64,000 bases of DNA from Atherinomorus stipes (taxonomy: Eukaryota > Chordata > Actinopteri > Atheriniformes > Atherinidae), in NCBI GenBank assembly GCA_023101725.1, contig JALJCO010007141.1, positions 264,319-328,318 of the forward strand. The letters are read 5' to 3'. Positions within the stretch are counted from its first letter, which is position 1; every line of letters begins with the position of its first letter. The position numbers were made by a program, and so were the translations under genes. The notes below the pieces were generated by a model. It was not told where the DNA came from. It worked only from the letters and a program-made list of their open reading frames with translations, and made no database searches. Shown one piece after another: positions 13,004-23,698 of this stretch.

Positions 13004-13213
13004 ATATTTATATTATTTCCTACTTCAGTGGTGAATACTTTGGTGAGATTGAGCACAAAAAAGTAAGAAAAATCTTGTGAACACATCCGAGACACTCATG
13101 AAGAGTCTTCCCTTTGCTGCTATTTATTAGATGGCAAAATTTTGATGATTCTTTTAATGAAAGTGTCCCCCACTATTAAGCATGAGATAAAATGATATAA
13201 CAGATATACAGTA

Positions 13214-14676
13214 CAGCAGGGGAAAAAAGGATGGAACACGTCAACATTTTTCTTAGAAAATATATTTCTTGTAGAGCTATTGACATGCAATAATTTTCAC
13301 CAGATGTCGGCAACAACCCAAGTAATGCAAAGAAATCCTAACATTTATGTCCATAAATTAAGTGATGTGTATGATAGTGAAATGACACAGGGAATAAGTG
13401 TTGAAGAAATGGACGGACACAAAGATCTGGAAAGCCAAGAAAGCAGCTGGAGTCTGTCAGTATTTAGAAAGTAATCCTGTCCCCGATCAGTGCAAAGGAA
13501 TATCAGCTGGTTTAGTCCTGATTGATGCCTTTAAAAAGGTTCCTCATCACCAAGGTGTCAGACAAGAAGCATTCCATGATGGGTTAAAGCAAAGAGCTGA
13601 AACCTTATTATTGCAAAACACACTGAAGGCACTGGTTACACTTCTGAAAGTTCCAGTAAGCACCACTGGGGCCATCCTCCAGAACAGGAAAGAACACTGC
13701 ATCATAATAAGCCGGCCACGACCAGGTGTTCCTCGCAAGATTTCAGACAGAGGAGTCAGAGTAATAATCAGAAAAGGTTCTCCAACAGCCCAGGATCACT
13801 CATGGAGAGCTTCAGAAAGATCTGGAATCAGCAGGTACAGTTGTTTTACAGAAAACAAGAAGTAATGCACTCAACCATGGCCTTCATGTATGCACAACAC
13901 CCAAGACTCCATTTCTGAAGAAAAAGCATGTTGATGCTTGTTTATAGTTAGCAACACAACATCTGGACAAACCCATGACATTCTGGAAAACATAGTCTGG
14001 TCAGATGAAACCAAAACTGAGCTCTTCGGATACCATAAGACACAACATGTTTGGAGGAGAAACGGCACCGCACTTGACCCCAAAACACCATAGCAACAGT
14101 GAAGTTTGGAGATGGGAACATGATGGTGAGGGACTGTTTTTCAGCATGTGGTACTGGCAGACTTCATATCATTGATGGAAAAATTAATGGAGAAAAATAT
14201 AGAGACATTCTGGACCAGAATCTGCTGCCAGCTGCTAAAGATGAAAAGAGGCTGGATCATTCAACAAGACAACCATCCCAAGCACACAGCCAAGGAAGCA
14301 CCTTGGTTCCGAGTTCACAGAAGAAACCCCCGGAACCTTGAAGATTTGACAGCAGTTTGTGTGGAAGAATGGGGCAAAATCACACCTGAGCAACGTATTC
14401 CACTGGTTTCTTCATACAGGAGGCGTCTTGAGGCTGTAATCACCAACAATGCTTTGTGCACTAAGCATTTAAAAAATTTCAGTAAGCGTGTTCAATTCTC
14501 ATTCCCTGTGTCATTTCACTATAACTTAATTTATGGACTTAAATGTTAGCATTTCTTGTGTATTACTTGGGTGGTTGCTGGCATCTGGTGAAAACTTCAT
14601 GTCAATACCTCAATTACAGTAGAAATATATTTTCAGAGAAAAATGTTGGCATGTTCAATACTTTTTTTCCATGTTG
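13214..14676 (+). mobile_element. Tc1-like transposon, inactive
   Basis: This 1463-bp element is flanked by TA on both sides (13212-13213, 14677-14678). It has inverted ends of about 75 bp: left CAGCAGGGGAAAAAAGGATG, right reverse complement CAACATGGAAAAAAAGTATT, both running into CAACATTTTTCT and AAAATATATTTCT. Broken frames encode recognisable Tc1/mariner transposase blocks: VWSDETK (first catalytic Asp, ~14000), WIIQQDNHPKHTAK (second Asp, ~14255-14295) and a C-terminal EEWGKI...YRRRLEAVI block (~14365-14445). The block with the third catalytic Glu (usually SPDLNPIE) is missing, so the enzyme is dead. Confidence 0.9.
13398..14480 (+). pseudogene. Tc1 transposase pseudogene
   Basis: The coding part of the element above is spread over at least three frames: 13398-13865, then about 13870-14100, then 14099-14549. 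Recognisable order: helix-turn-helix region with RPRPGVPRKISDRG (~13710-13755), a linker with PKTPFLKKKHV (~13900-13935), the DETK motif, the GDGNMMV and FSACGTGRLH segments (~14105-14165), the QQDNHPKHTAK motif, then directly the C-terminal EEWGKITPE. About 25-30 residues normally between HTAK and the C-terminal block, including the third acidic residue, are lost. Full-length family enzymes are about 340 residues. Confidence 0.85.
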
Positions 14677-14739
14677 TATGTGTGCATGAGTGTGGCTTGC
14701 GAAGTTGTTTGCTTGCAAGTTATTTAACACAATTCTAGT

Positions 14740-14993
14740 CCTATAGTGGAAACATGATGAAAGCATGGCTTAACGACCACAGCCTGAGTATTGTTGCTGA
14801 CAATACCCATCCCTTTATGACCACAGTGTAGCATCTTCTGATGGCTACTTCCAACAGGATGCACCTTGTCACAAAGTTCAAATCATCTCCAACTGCTTTC
14901 TTGAACATGACAGTCAGTTTACTGTACTCCAATGGCCTCCACAGTCACCAGATCTCAACTCAGTAGAGCCACTCAGGGATGTGGTGGAGTTAT
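14740..14993 (+). pseudogene. Fragment of a second Tc1-like transposase
   Basis: About 250 bp encodes DGYFQQDAPCHKVQIISNC, then LEHDSQFTVLQWPPQSPDLN and PLRDVVE. This is the part of a Tc1/mariner transposase spanning the second Asp and the third acidic residue (DLNSVE). It begins 60 bp after the previous element and belongs to a different family. A related fragment in the opposite orientation lies at 19070-19320. No ends are preserved. Confidence 0.75.
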
Positions 14994-15767
14994 CTATGGT
15001 GGGAGACGTTAGTTTCTAAGTACAGGCTAAAAAAATAATATACAGCTACTATGCTTACCTTGCTCTTAACCAAGTTTAAGTTTAACAAAGCTTTGAAACA
15101 TTGTTAAGTCTATGAAACTAATTATCATGACCATTTCCCATCTCTTACTACTGTTGATTAGGCCACAATCCCTGGAAGCTTATATTAGAAAAAGCCAGTT
15201 CCATATTCATCTTATGCAATGTGTCCACAGTGCTTCACTTGCACTTACACTCCCACTCACTGTTGGTGACTTTTCTATGTTGCTTGCAGCCTGAAATGGT
15301 TTTTATTAGGAGCTTTAAATAAAGGCATGGTTTGGGTTAAAAAAATGACTAAGGTTATGGCTGACACATATTATGATTCATCATGACACATCAATGTTGC
15401 CCATCATTTTTTTTCCCCTGGAATTCACTGCCATCTCCAAGCATGGTTTGACACTGCTATGTTTCAGAAATGTGGACAAATGTACATATCACATGTTCTT
15501 CTGCCTAAGCTGGCCAGTGAAAACAGTATTATGGTCATAGTTGTCATTGTTGTGTTTTAAGAGTTGATTCATGACATCAACTTATGGATTTTTTTAACAT
15601 TCTGAACTGAACCCTCCACCTGCAGTCCGGGGGGCTATAGGCGACATTCTCTCTCTTGTTTTCCCCACTTTTCTCTCTTTCTTAATGTTCCTCTCAGCCT
15701 CTTTTCCCCAACTCTTTCCTTGACCTTTCATTTCCTCTTTCTCCCATCAACTTTATGCATTATTTTC
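14994..15767. other. Intergenic, nothing recognised
   Basis: Only short frames and T/C-rich stretches (15640-15740) are present. Confidence 0.5.
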
Positions 15768-15880
15768 AAGGACCGACCGATGCATTAGCCGGCCGATATT
15801 TGCGTATCGGCATCGGCCGGAATGTCGGGTGTGTTGGCTGATACGCCCCCATCTGAATTTACTATAAAGTCAAATTAAAA
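15768..15880. repeat. hAT-type repeat fragment with TCGGCC motifs
   Basis: The segment holds repeated GGCCGATA / TATCGGC / CATCGGCCGG words typical of a very common teleost hAT-derived MITE family. Only one end appears present (starting near GACCGACCGATGC). No target duplication could be paired. Confidence 0.45.
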
Positions 15881-16289
15881 TAATTTTAGGGGGGATAAAA
15901 GCTTAATTGTGTTCCAAACCTTCTTCTTTTATCCATCAGCTTATGGATCATAAGTCTTGGACTTCGAGCTGTGGTGAAGATGAGCACGTATTATATATAT
16001 ACATATACATGACTGTTTAAATTGTCTTCTTTTCTGCCATGACAACATGAAAGAAACATGAAAAGTAATGAGTGGATGGTTTAAGCGGCTCAGTGAATAA
16101 ATTGCTTTAAATCTTCACTTTGTTTAGCTACAATAAAAATACATATTTTTGTTGTTGTAGTTGAAGGTATAAGACTGCACTTAATTCCAGTAACTTGGCC
16201 TGCCACCAATACCCCCTGCCCTGTCAGATTGTCAGTGTTATTTCTTAAAAGTTGACTGTTTTGTTTGGACAAGTTATGTCTCACAGGGC

Positions 16290-16290
<1 letters not shown>

Positions 16291-16364
<74 letters not shown>
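16291..16364. repeat. (AAAG)n microsatellite
   Basis: Uninterrupted tetranucleotide GAAA repeat of about 18 units, ending in a degenerate AACAAAAATAAAG segment before the adjoining GATA array. Confidence 0.95.
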
Positions 16365-16384
16365 ACAAAAATAAAGAAAGGAAG

Positions 16385-16510
<126 letters not shown>

Positions 16511-16610
16511 AACTTTATTAATCCCCTGTAGGGGAAATTTGGGTGTCCAGTAGCAACACATCCATACATGCATAGACATAAAAAGTAAAATTACCAACAA
16601 AATTACCAAG
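16511..16610 (-). mobile_element. LINE 3' end, minus strand
   Basis: On the minus strand the text reads GGACACCCAAATTTCCCC, then GGGGATTAATAAAGTT, then the CTAT tail. This is a widespread teleost non-LTR retrotransposon 3' end that terminates in tetranucleotide repeats. Only about 100 bp of the element is present (5'-truncated). The exact clade (RTE/Rex-like) is inferred. Confidence 0.55.
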
Positions 16611-16614
16611 TGGT

Positions 16615-16850
16615 GTGTCTGCTTCAGACAAGACCCTGAGGGGTAGACACAGGACACACTGGAGGGATTTCGCTCCCGGCTGGCCTGGGAACACCTCTGG
16701 ATCCCCCCCGATGAGCTGTCAGCTGTGGCTGGGGAGAGGGAAGTCTGGACTTCCCTGCTTAGGCAGCTGGCCCTGCGACCTGATCCCGGGTAAGTGGCAG
16801 AAGACGGTATGGTATAGTACTGTGTCTGCCCCACCACTGCTTGGTAAAGT
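16615..16850 (+). mobile_element. LINE (L2/Maui-like) 3' fragment
   Basis: One frame reads RGRHRTHWRDF then GWPGNTSGSP and GRGKSGLPCLG. It resembles the end of ORF2 and 3' region of a common fish L2-type LINE that has the same order: a WRD segment, then LAWERLGVPPEE-like residues, then GEREVW-like residues. It is truncated at the 5' end and frameshifted relative to that pattern. Family placement is by eye. Confidence 0.6.
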
Positions 16851-16879
16851 GAAGGAAGTTAACCCTGAATCGAGCTGCA

Positions 16880-19069
16880 GCTTCACCCAGGAGGAGTAAG
16901 CTCATCTAAGCTTCCTGACCTCGGTTAGGAGGCAGAAGCAGGAAAGTTTAACAGCTGTTTATGTTGGAGTTTTCACCGATAGTGGAGGCAACAGACCAGA
17001 ACAGTAGAGTTACTAAACCTTTACAGAAATGTTAGTGCAGGAGCAAAAAGACCAGATAGAAAGATGAAATGCTGGAAGTCCAGGTTTCAATCCTGGCATC
17101 TCCTTGACCCACCTTCTCTTCTGGCTAATGTACAGCAAATAACAGTAGAGCACACACAATGTTAAAAATTAAACTAAATTAAAAAAACATATAGATACAA
17201 ATGCATATACTTTATACTGTTAGCTTCAGAACGCCATCATGCTTGTTTGCTTGCTTTACTTTTTTTGTTTTTAATATTTCTGTTGAACCACAATTTAAAA
17301 TCATTGTCACAATTTTTATAGATTTTTGATATTATTATTATTATTATTGTCTCAATGACGTACGACTAACTGACTTATCAATTTTAATTGGCCTGACTTG
17401 TCAACTTTAAAACTGAAATAAAATGCCCATTCCTAATTCCCATATATAGACATTTATTCAAAAGTGGCAAACTGACAAAATATGATCAAATAAAGGCTCT
17501 TGTTTGCTCTGAGAAAAAGGAGGAAAAACTAAAATTTGGTGTCTGTTGGCAACTGCCACAAATTTTAAACAAACAACTTTATTAAATCTCATTTTTGTAC
17601 AAGGCAGAATAGAATATATGAGAAAATGTTTTGTTTGTTTGGTAAAACAACTTTGGCCTGCCCTCTGTTGGTCAGAAACGTTTATTTAAGCTTGTTGAAA
17701 AGTTATCCATTTGAAAAAGTGGCTGAAAGCACTGTTTAAAAGGAAGTTAACTTCTTTCATATACAAACCTCTCATTCAGCACAATCTACATTTTATGTAT
17801 TGATTAGTTGAATACCAGTTTACTGGAAATGTAAAAGTCTGAACTTTCAGCTCTTAGTCTTACAGTACAGTCATGTGGGTGCTGTGGGTCTTGATCCACT
17901 GCAATGATATAATAAAAAGGTTCCTCTGGCACAATTGAAGTCATTGCCACACCATCAAACTCAAGACCCTTTGTAGACCAGTTCAAAAGTGCCTCAGCTG
18001 CAAATCTCCATTATTCATGCATCTCTCCCACACTCCCTGTACACAAAAATCTTTGTGCTGCATCCACCCAGCCAGGGGTCACGACCTCCATTAGAAGATG
18101 CAGAAGAAGACATTTTTAGATGCCTTTAGCAAAATTTGAATATCTTTCTTTTTTGCATGTTACTGTAGGAAGTCCTCTGCTGCTTTTGCCCCGTTGCAGC
18201 TAATGCTGTGGAGAAAATACTTTCCTGTTTTGCCTGCAGTACCATTTCACTATGTAATCACCTAACTCATGAAAATTTCAAAGGTGGTGAATAATTTAAA
18301 GTGGCTGCGTTAAAAATTATGTGTTGTACGGTGTCATAACGACGGTATTCCATGCACCAACGGGGAGCGAGACAGTGAAGTAGATAAAAAGAAATTCGGT
18401 TGTCTTTGTCGCTCACTTATAACACATCACATATTCCTCTGCTTCCAATATTTCTTTATTGTTACTCCAGGGCATGCTTATACTGAGATGAGCACCAGCT
18501 GTTTGGCATCAGAAGAGGGAAACGTACTGTACTGCACCTATGGCAGCATCCATTTTTAATCTCTCTTGCACATGAGCTCATGTTGTAGAACAGAAATGAA
18601 ATGTAAAATGTTGAACAATTGACTCAAATAGCAGTTTGGAGTTTGACTATTTGCCCTTGCAAGCTGCACAAAGCAGTGAAGGACAGAATATTGAAGTAAG
18701 CTGTTCAGCCACCGGGGAGAGCTGCTCTGATTTTATTTGATTAACTGCAATCATGAAATCCCAACTCACCAGGGTCTGCTCCAGTCGAGCCCTTCATATA
18801 AAAACACACCAAGTATTAAATAAACGCTCTTCTGTCAGGGGAGAATAAACAATGTTATGTGTGTTGATGCATTTGTCTGCTGTTGACTTGCATGCAATTG
18901 AGTGAATAATGAATGATTTTTATTGCAGATTATATAATGGTCATGTCATTAATGAGAACATTTCAAAACCAGTGAGGCTTCCCATAGCTAAAAAGAATGT
19001 ATTTCTATTGATTTTTGGATGAATGGATCAAAATTAAAGTATATGTTATGACCTGAGTCTCTGTCAACT
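16880..19069. other. Intergenic, nothing firm
   Basis: No gene-like frame. A T-arm-like stem CCAGGTTTCAATCCTGG lies at 17080-17096 without a complete tRNA around it. A short ATT run is at 17333-17348. Confidence 0.5.
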
Positions 19070-19320
19070 TTATTTGTTTTTGGGTGTGCTTGCTAGGAAA
19101 CATTCCTCAGAGATTTTGCTCCATATTGACATGACAGCATCACACAGTCGCTGCAGATCTGTCGCCTGCACATCCATGATGAGCATCTCCCGTTCCACCA
19201 CATCCCAAAGATGCTCTGGTGGACTGTAGATCTGGTGACTGTGGAGGCCACTGGAGTACAGTGAACTTGTTGTCATGTTCAAGAAAGCAGTTGGAGATGA
19301 TTTAAATTTTGTGACATGGT
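19070..19320 (-). pseudogene. Tc1-like transposase fragment, minus strand
   Basis: The reverse strand encodes LEHDN-like residues, WPPQSPDL and then, after a frameshift, PEHLWDVVEREM with the downstream DLQRLCDAVMSIW. These are the third-catalytic-residue region and C-terminal part of the same Tc1 family as 14740-14993. Nucleotide identity between the two fragments is high (for example the shared AAATCATCTCCAACTGC). No TIRs remain. Confidence 0.7.
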
Positions 19321-22242
19321 GCATTTTTTGTTTGTTTTTACATACAGTATGTATGTATACGTTTTCCATCATCCTTCCCATGTGTTCGCAATCACTGCCG
19401 TGGTTGCAGTCCGTGGCCACTGTCAGACTGGAGACATTGGCTGCTACCAATTTCTGTTTCTATTAGACACATCCAGAATGTTTGCAGCTCCTTTGGAGAC
19501 ATCTCACATGAATTTATAAACTCGGCTTTACTCATTTTCCAACCAGATGGATGAAGGCAGTCCACAAACTGTCAGAAATTTAATAAATTAGGATAAAGTG
19601 GTTTTTGGTGGATTATGTTTAGTTGTGAGAGAAACAGCTTCTTTCAAGGAGATGATGCCAAATTCAGACTTTTCCCGATTGAGGAAGTGCTGGCCTACAC
19701 AACAAAAGTAACATTATTTACCAAAGCTGTAGCAGCTCGCTTGCAATGTTACAGTCTTACTGCGGGCCATAAACACTGGCTGTGACCTGAAACGGTCAAC
19801 TTCAAACCAGCTGCAAACATTTACAAAGTAGTGTGTTTTCTGAAAGACGTAGCAATGCGTATTTACTATCACCAAAACAGCAGCAACTGCTATTAACCAT
19901 TCTGCAAGCGAGATGAGCCAGTGTGCAGCCATTGTGAAAGTAATTGCGACTAGAGCCGTCAATATACTCTGAGTTGCAATGTAAGCTTACTTAACTGTAG
20001 TCTACATGAGAGACAATGGACATGTCCTGACTGAGTAGGAGAAGAGCCGGTGTTTTCGAATTGGAGATGACGGCATGGGAAGATATCTACCATCCAGGTT
20101 GCAGGTGTGTCTCCTATCTGAATCACATAACATGCAGCGGGACATCCCTCCCACTGACTCCGCTGAAAGCTCATGACGCAACGCAGAGCTTCACAGTAAC
20201 CTCAGCACTTGATAGTCGCAGTAAAACACTTGTCATGTCCACAAAAAAAATTAAATGAGTAACCTATTCTTGCCAAAGATGCCGCCCGTGCTTTTAATCT
20301 GGTCTTTTGTCTGTTATACGCGATACCCGACTGAGATGACTGCAGCAGGTTACTGATGTAGCATTAAGCTAGATAGTAATGAGCTGATAAATATATTTAG
20401 CGATCAAAATAGGGAACGTGGAAAACATGTAAATACGTGTGTGTGTGTGTGTGTAGCTACTGAGTCATTCAATGACACTGAAGCACTAATGAGCAATATG
20501 AATTCTATTTAATCCAATAATTCAAGTACAGCCAGTGCCGTCATGCATGGATGGCCACAGTAGGAATAAGTACAAATTCATCTCACATTGTTAAGAAATA
20601 TGTTTGGAAATTGAATGTAATTAATTAGTAAACATGCAATGCTGACAAGCTAATGCCATTTCATTAATTTAGGAAACATCAAGATCCTCATGGAGAGTAA
20701 AATAAATTGTAACCATCTGTTGAACTGCTTCTCAGTGTTGCAGGTTAATGTTTTTAGGGAACTCCCCTTTGCTCCCCTGTAAGTCAGACCATTATCACAA
20801 AGTTGCCTATAAAATGGAGTGTGTGCATTTAAACCTCCACAGCACTGTCTGCACCAACAGTTTCATTTTTCTACCAAGAAGTTAACTTAAGTTTAGTTAT
20901 TGAAATGGTTGAAGTGTGTCATTACTCACGAATCCTTCTCCGTGCCAAACATGAAGCTACATGAAATGTGGCAATGATTGAACTTTTCCCAGTGACACCA
21001 TCACATTTCTGCACTGGTGATCAGCACAGCTATACTAGTTCCTGAGTGAGACGGGGCTGTTCCAGCCATGGTGTTGCTCAGCAGTCAGATACTTTGCTGT
21101 TGGCTGGCAGGTGTTACAGTGTGTAGATGTGGAAAATTGAGACTGAGTGTGGCATCAGCGCAGTCCGTCACCTGGAAGTCATCAAAGTTGCAACACGTAA
21201 TAGCAGAGATTACTTTCTCATTATATCTTCACCAGTGTAATCATCATAACAAGTGTTTAATAACAGTTCTGAGTTATTGAATCAGTCGGTGACCTTTTAC
21301 TCTTTCTTGCTCTGTTGTGTTTTTCACATGGCTGCATCCAAGAGAGAAAACATACAGATACTGCACTTCTCACTCTGATGCAGTCACTGAGCCTGAGTTG
21401 TAAATGCCATCACATTAACGATGCCCCCAGGGCACAGACAGCCCCCCTTTGCACCTCTATGCATCATGTTTGTTAAACACAGAGTGGCCGTGCTGACAGT
21501 TCTGGTGTCAGATCCAGAGCCACTTCATTTCTTTGCTCTAATGACCTCACAGAATAATACTCCTTTATTAACTCGTTACAGTGAAAGCCAGACGGAGATG
21601 GAGGATTTTTCACTTATCTTTGAGAAGCATCATTTCTTCATGGTTTTAGTCATTTGCCATGTGCTGCTACAGGTAAGACACATTCCAGGCAAACAAAATC
21701 TTTTTTTTTTCTTCTCCATCATTTGACCATTTTATAATAAATTCCCTGCAAACTTTCACCCCAAACATATGCAGTTTTAAGGAGTAGGAGTCTGTAATTA
21801 AAAATTAAGAAGTGAGGGGGGTGGGAGGCCTTGGTGGCCGAGCATTAATATTGCAAATATCAACATGTGTTTTGTGAGAGCATAGAAGTCCTTTAAAAAC
21901 AACTTCTCAGAGAAGTTTTCTGCAGTTTCTCCATAATTTTCAACCCACGATGTTGACTTTCAGCTGAAAGTAGCCACGTTGTAAGCTTGTAAAATTTATC
22001 AATAAATCTAATGATGGATGCTGCTGTTACCTTTGACCTCAATGAGTTTAAACTCTCTAAAACTCTTAATGGCATCACAACGCCAGGTAAACTTTCAGAT
22101 CAGGCAGATTTCTGCCTCCGCCTATTTTGGTCTAACAACTGTTGTATAATTGCTGTATCTACGGTGGCCCAGAAGGGTCACAACAAAACCAAAGCCACAA
22201 CACAATTAAATTAACCGCAGCACAACACAAAAGCTGCAACAG

Positions 22243-22245
<3 letters not shown>
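19321..22245. other. Intergenic, no gene seen
   Basis: Contains a short (GT)n at about 20432-20454 and AT-rich, repeat-free stretches such as 20460-20720 that could be conserved noncoding DNA. No exon or RNA gene could be supported. Confidence 0.5.

Positions 22246-22276
<31 letters not shown>
22246..22276. repeat. T homopolymer of about 31 bases
   Basis: A T run follows a CA-rich segment (22160-22240) with repeated CACAAC words. It reads as the tail of a minus-strand retroelement or a slippage-prone tract. The exact length is unreliable in any assembly. Confidence 0.7.
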
Positions 22277-22283
<7 letters not shown>

Positions 22284-22590
22284 TACCACCGGACGTTATA
22301 TCATGTCACGAGAAGCGGCTGACTTTCAGTCCAAACAGATGAAAACCAGAGATTTTCAGAAACAGCTGGAGAAGTAACTAAAACACTGATAGTAAATAAC
22401 GTTTACTGATTTAGTGTTGTAGTCAAAACCGCACTAACTGAGACGAGACAGGTTTTGTAATTGACGTGTGAAAGAGAAACTCTCAAGAAATAGTTAGCTC
22501 GTGTGTTGTAATGGTTTTATTTGGACCAAAGCAAGGTTTGGACCCAACTAAAGTCTTCCTGGCCCCTGTTCATGTGACGCCATACCTATA

Positions 22591-23402
22591 AAGATGTGTT
22601 CAGACCAAACGTGATTTGGGCGTCAAAAACTCGTCTGACGCCCAAAGTTGGACGCTGTGTCATTAAGAAGTCAGACGCTTGATTCCCAACGTCTTGACTC
22701 CTCCGACGCGCGTCGAGGGCTGTTCAGCCAAGGCGCACTTGACGCGCGTCGGAAGGATCCTCTGCTTTTTTTCCTCTCACCGGTCTGTTTGCACAATGGC
22801 AGATGCAGTAGAGAGGGTGGCTCAGCTTTATGTGATAAACAAAGCTAGGGAATGTCGTCGTAGGGCGTCTCTGCTCCGTGTCTGGGTTCACCAGATAATT
22901 CGAGGTGTTCTGAGTGTAATGAGTTTCACCATTTACTCCAGGAGCAGTGCCCTGACAAGGGGTGAGTTAAAGTTTCTGGTTTGGCCCAGTTTTACAGCCC
23001 GCTGTCCTGATGCCGGGCAGCATTATCAGCCCAGTAAGTCCCATCAGCACAGCAGGTCATCAAACCGCCTTTATCCTCCTCTGTCTTCAGAGAGGGAGGA
23101 GATTCCCCTGGTTCTTCTTGGTGTTTCCCATCCTGTCATAAAATGTGTGTCTGTGCCATGACATTGAGTCACTCTGCTTAGTTGAGGCCCCATGTCAAGA
23201 TGTCAGAGTTCAGATTTTCGAACTCCAGTGTCTGCCGCCCTTGACGCGCGTCGAACACTGAAAATCTGAAAACTCGATGCACGAAACACCTCTAGATGCA
23301 CCGCAGGGTTTTTGACCCCTCCTGGACGCGCGTCAGCCATTGACTTTGCAGGTAAACCGGTTGCCCTTGACGGCCAAATCGCATTTCGTCTGAACACAAC
23401 AT
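22591..23402 (+). mobile_element. PIF/Harbinger-type transposon relic
   Basis: Terminal inverted repeats: left ATGTGTTCAGACCAAACGTG, right reverse complement TTGTGTTCAGACGAAATGCG, both followed by ATTTGG and then the word CGTCAA. Several GACGCGCGTC palindromes recur inside (near 22705, 22740, 23240, 23325). The middle carries remnants of a Harbinger transposase start. At about 810 bp it is far shorter than an autonomous copy and internally deleted. Confidence 0.75.
22796..22944 (+). pseudogene. Harbinger transposase N-terminal remnant
   Basis: A frame from the ATG at 22796 reads MADAVERVAQLYVINKAREC, then RRRASLLRVWVHQIIR. After a frame change, 22921-22944 encodes EFHHLLQE. The order of a basic stretch, a W-V-H motif and then EFHHLLQE is typical of the N-terminal region of vertebrate Harbinger transposases. 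The catalytic DDE part is absent, so this cannot be active. Confidence 0.65.
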
Positions 23403-23463
23403 TACTCTCCATAGTTCTCCAACTGTTAAAAAAAAAATTCTTGGTTTTCATCTGTTTGGACCA

Positions 23464-23548
23464 GGGCTCTCATTTATAAACGTTGCATACGCACAAAACG
23501 GGGCATGAAACTAGCGTACGCCAGTTTCCACACAAAAGTTGTGATTTC
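23464..23548 (+). repeat. MITE end fragment (Harbinger-like)
   Basis: The segment begins AGGGCTCTCATTTATAAACG and holds GTACGC words, matching a common fish MITE end. It stops where the Tc1 fragment at 23549 begins. Confidence 0.45.
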
Positions 23549-23698
23549 CAGCGGGGAAAAAAAGGATTGAACACACCAACATTTTTCTCAGAAAATATAT
23601 TTCTAGTAGAGCTATTGACATGAAATTTTCACCAAATGTTGGCAACAACCCAAGTAATGCACACATACAAAGAAATCATAACATTTATGTCCATAAAG
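23549..23698 (+). mobile_element. Solo left end of the 13214 Tc1 family
   Basis: About 150 bp starting CAGCGGGGAAAAAAAGGATT matches the left terminus of the element at 13214-14676, including the TTGACATG and TTTTCACC segments and the TTATGTCCATAAA stretch. The rest of the element is absent. Confidence 0.8.

Noticed and set aside
13398..13865. 155-codon frame as a host gene
   Set aside because: It lies between Tc1 inverted repeats and encodes the broken N-terminal part of a Tc1 transposase.
17045..17115. tRNA gene around CCAGGTTTCAATCCTGG
   Set aside because: Only a T-arm-like stem is present. No acceptor stem, D-arm or anticodon arm could be folded around it.
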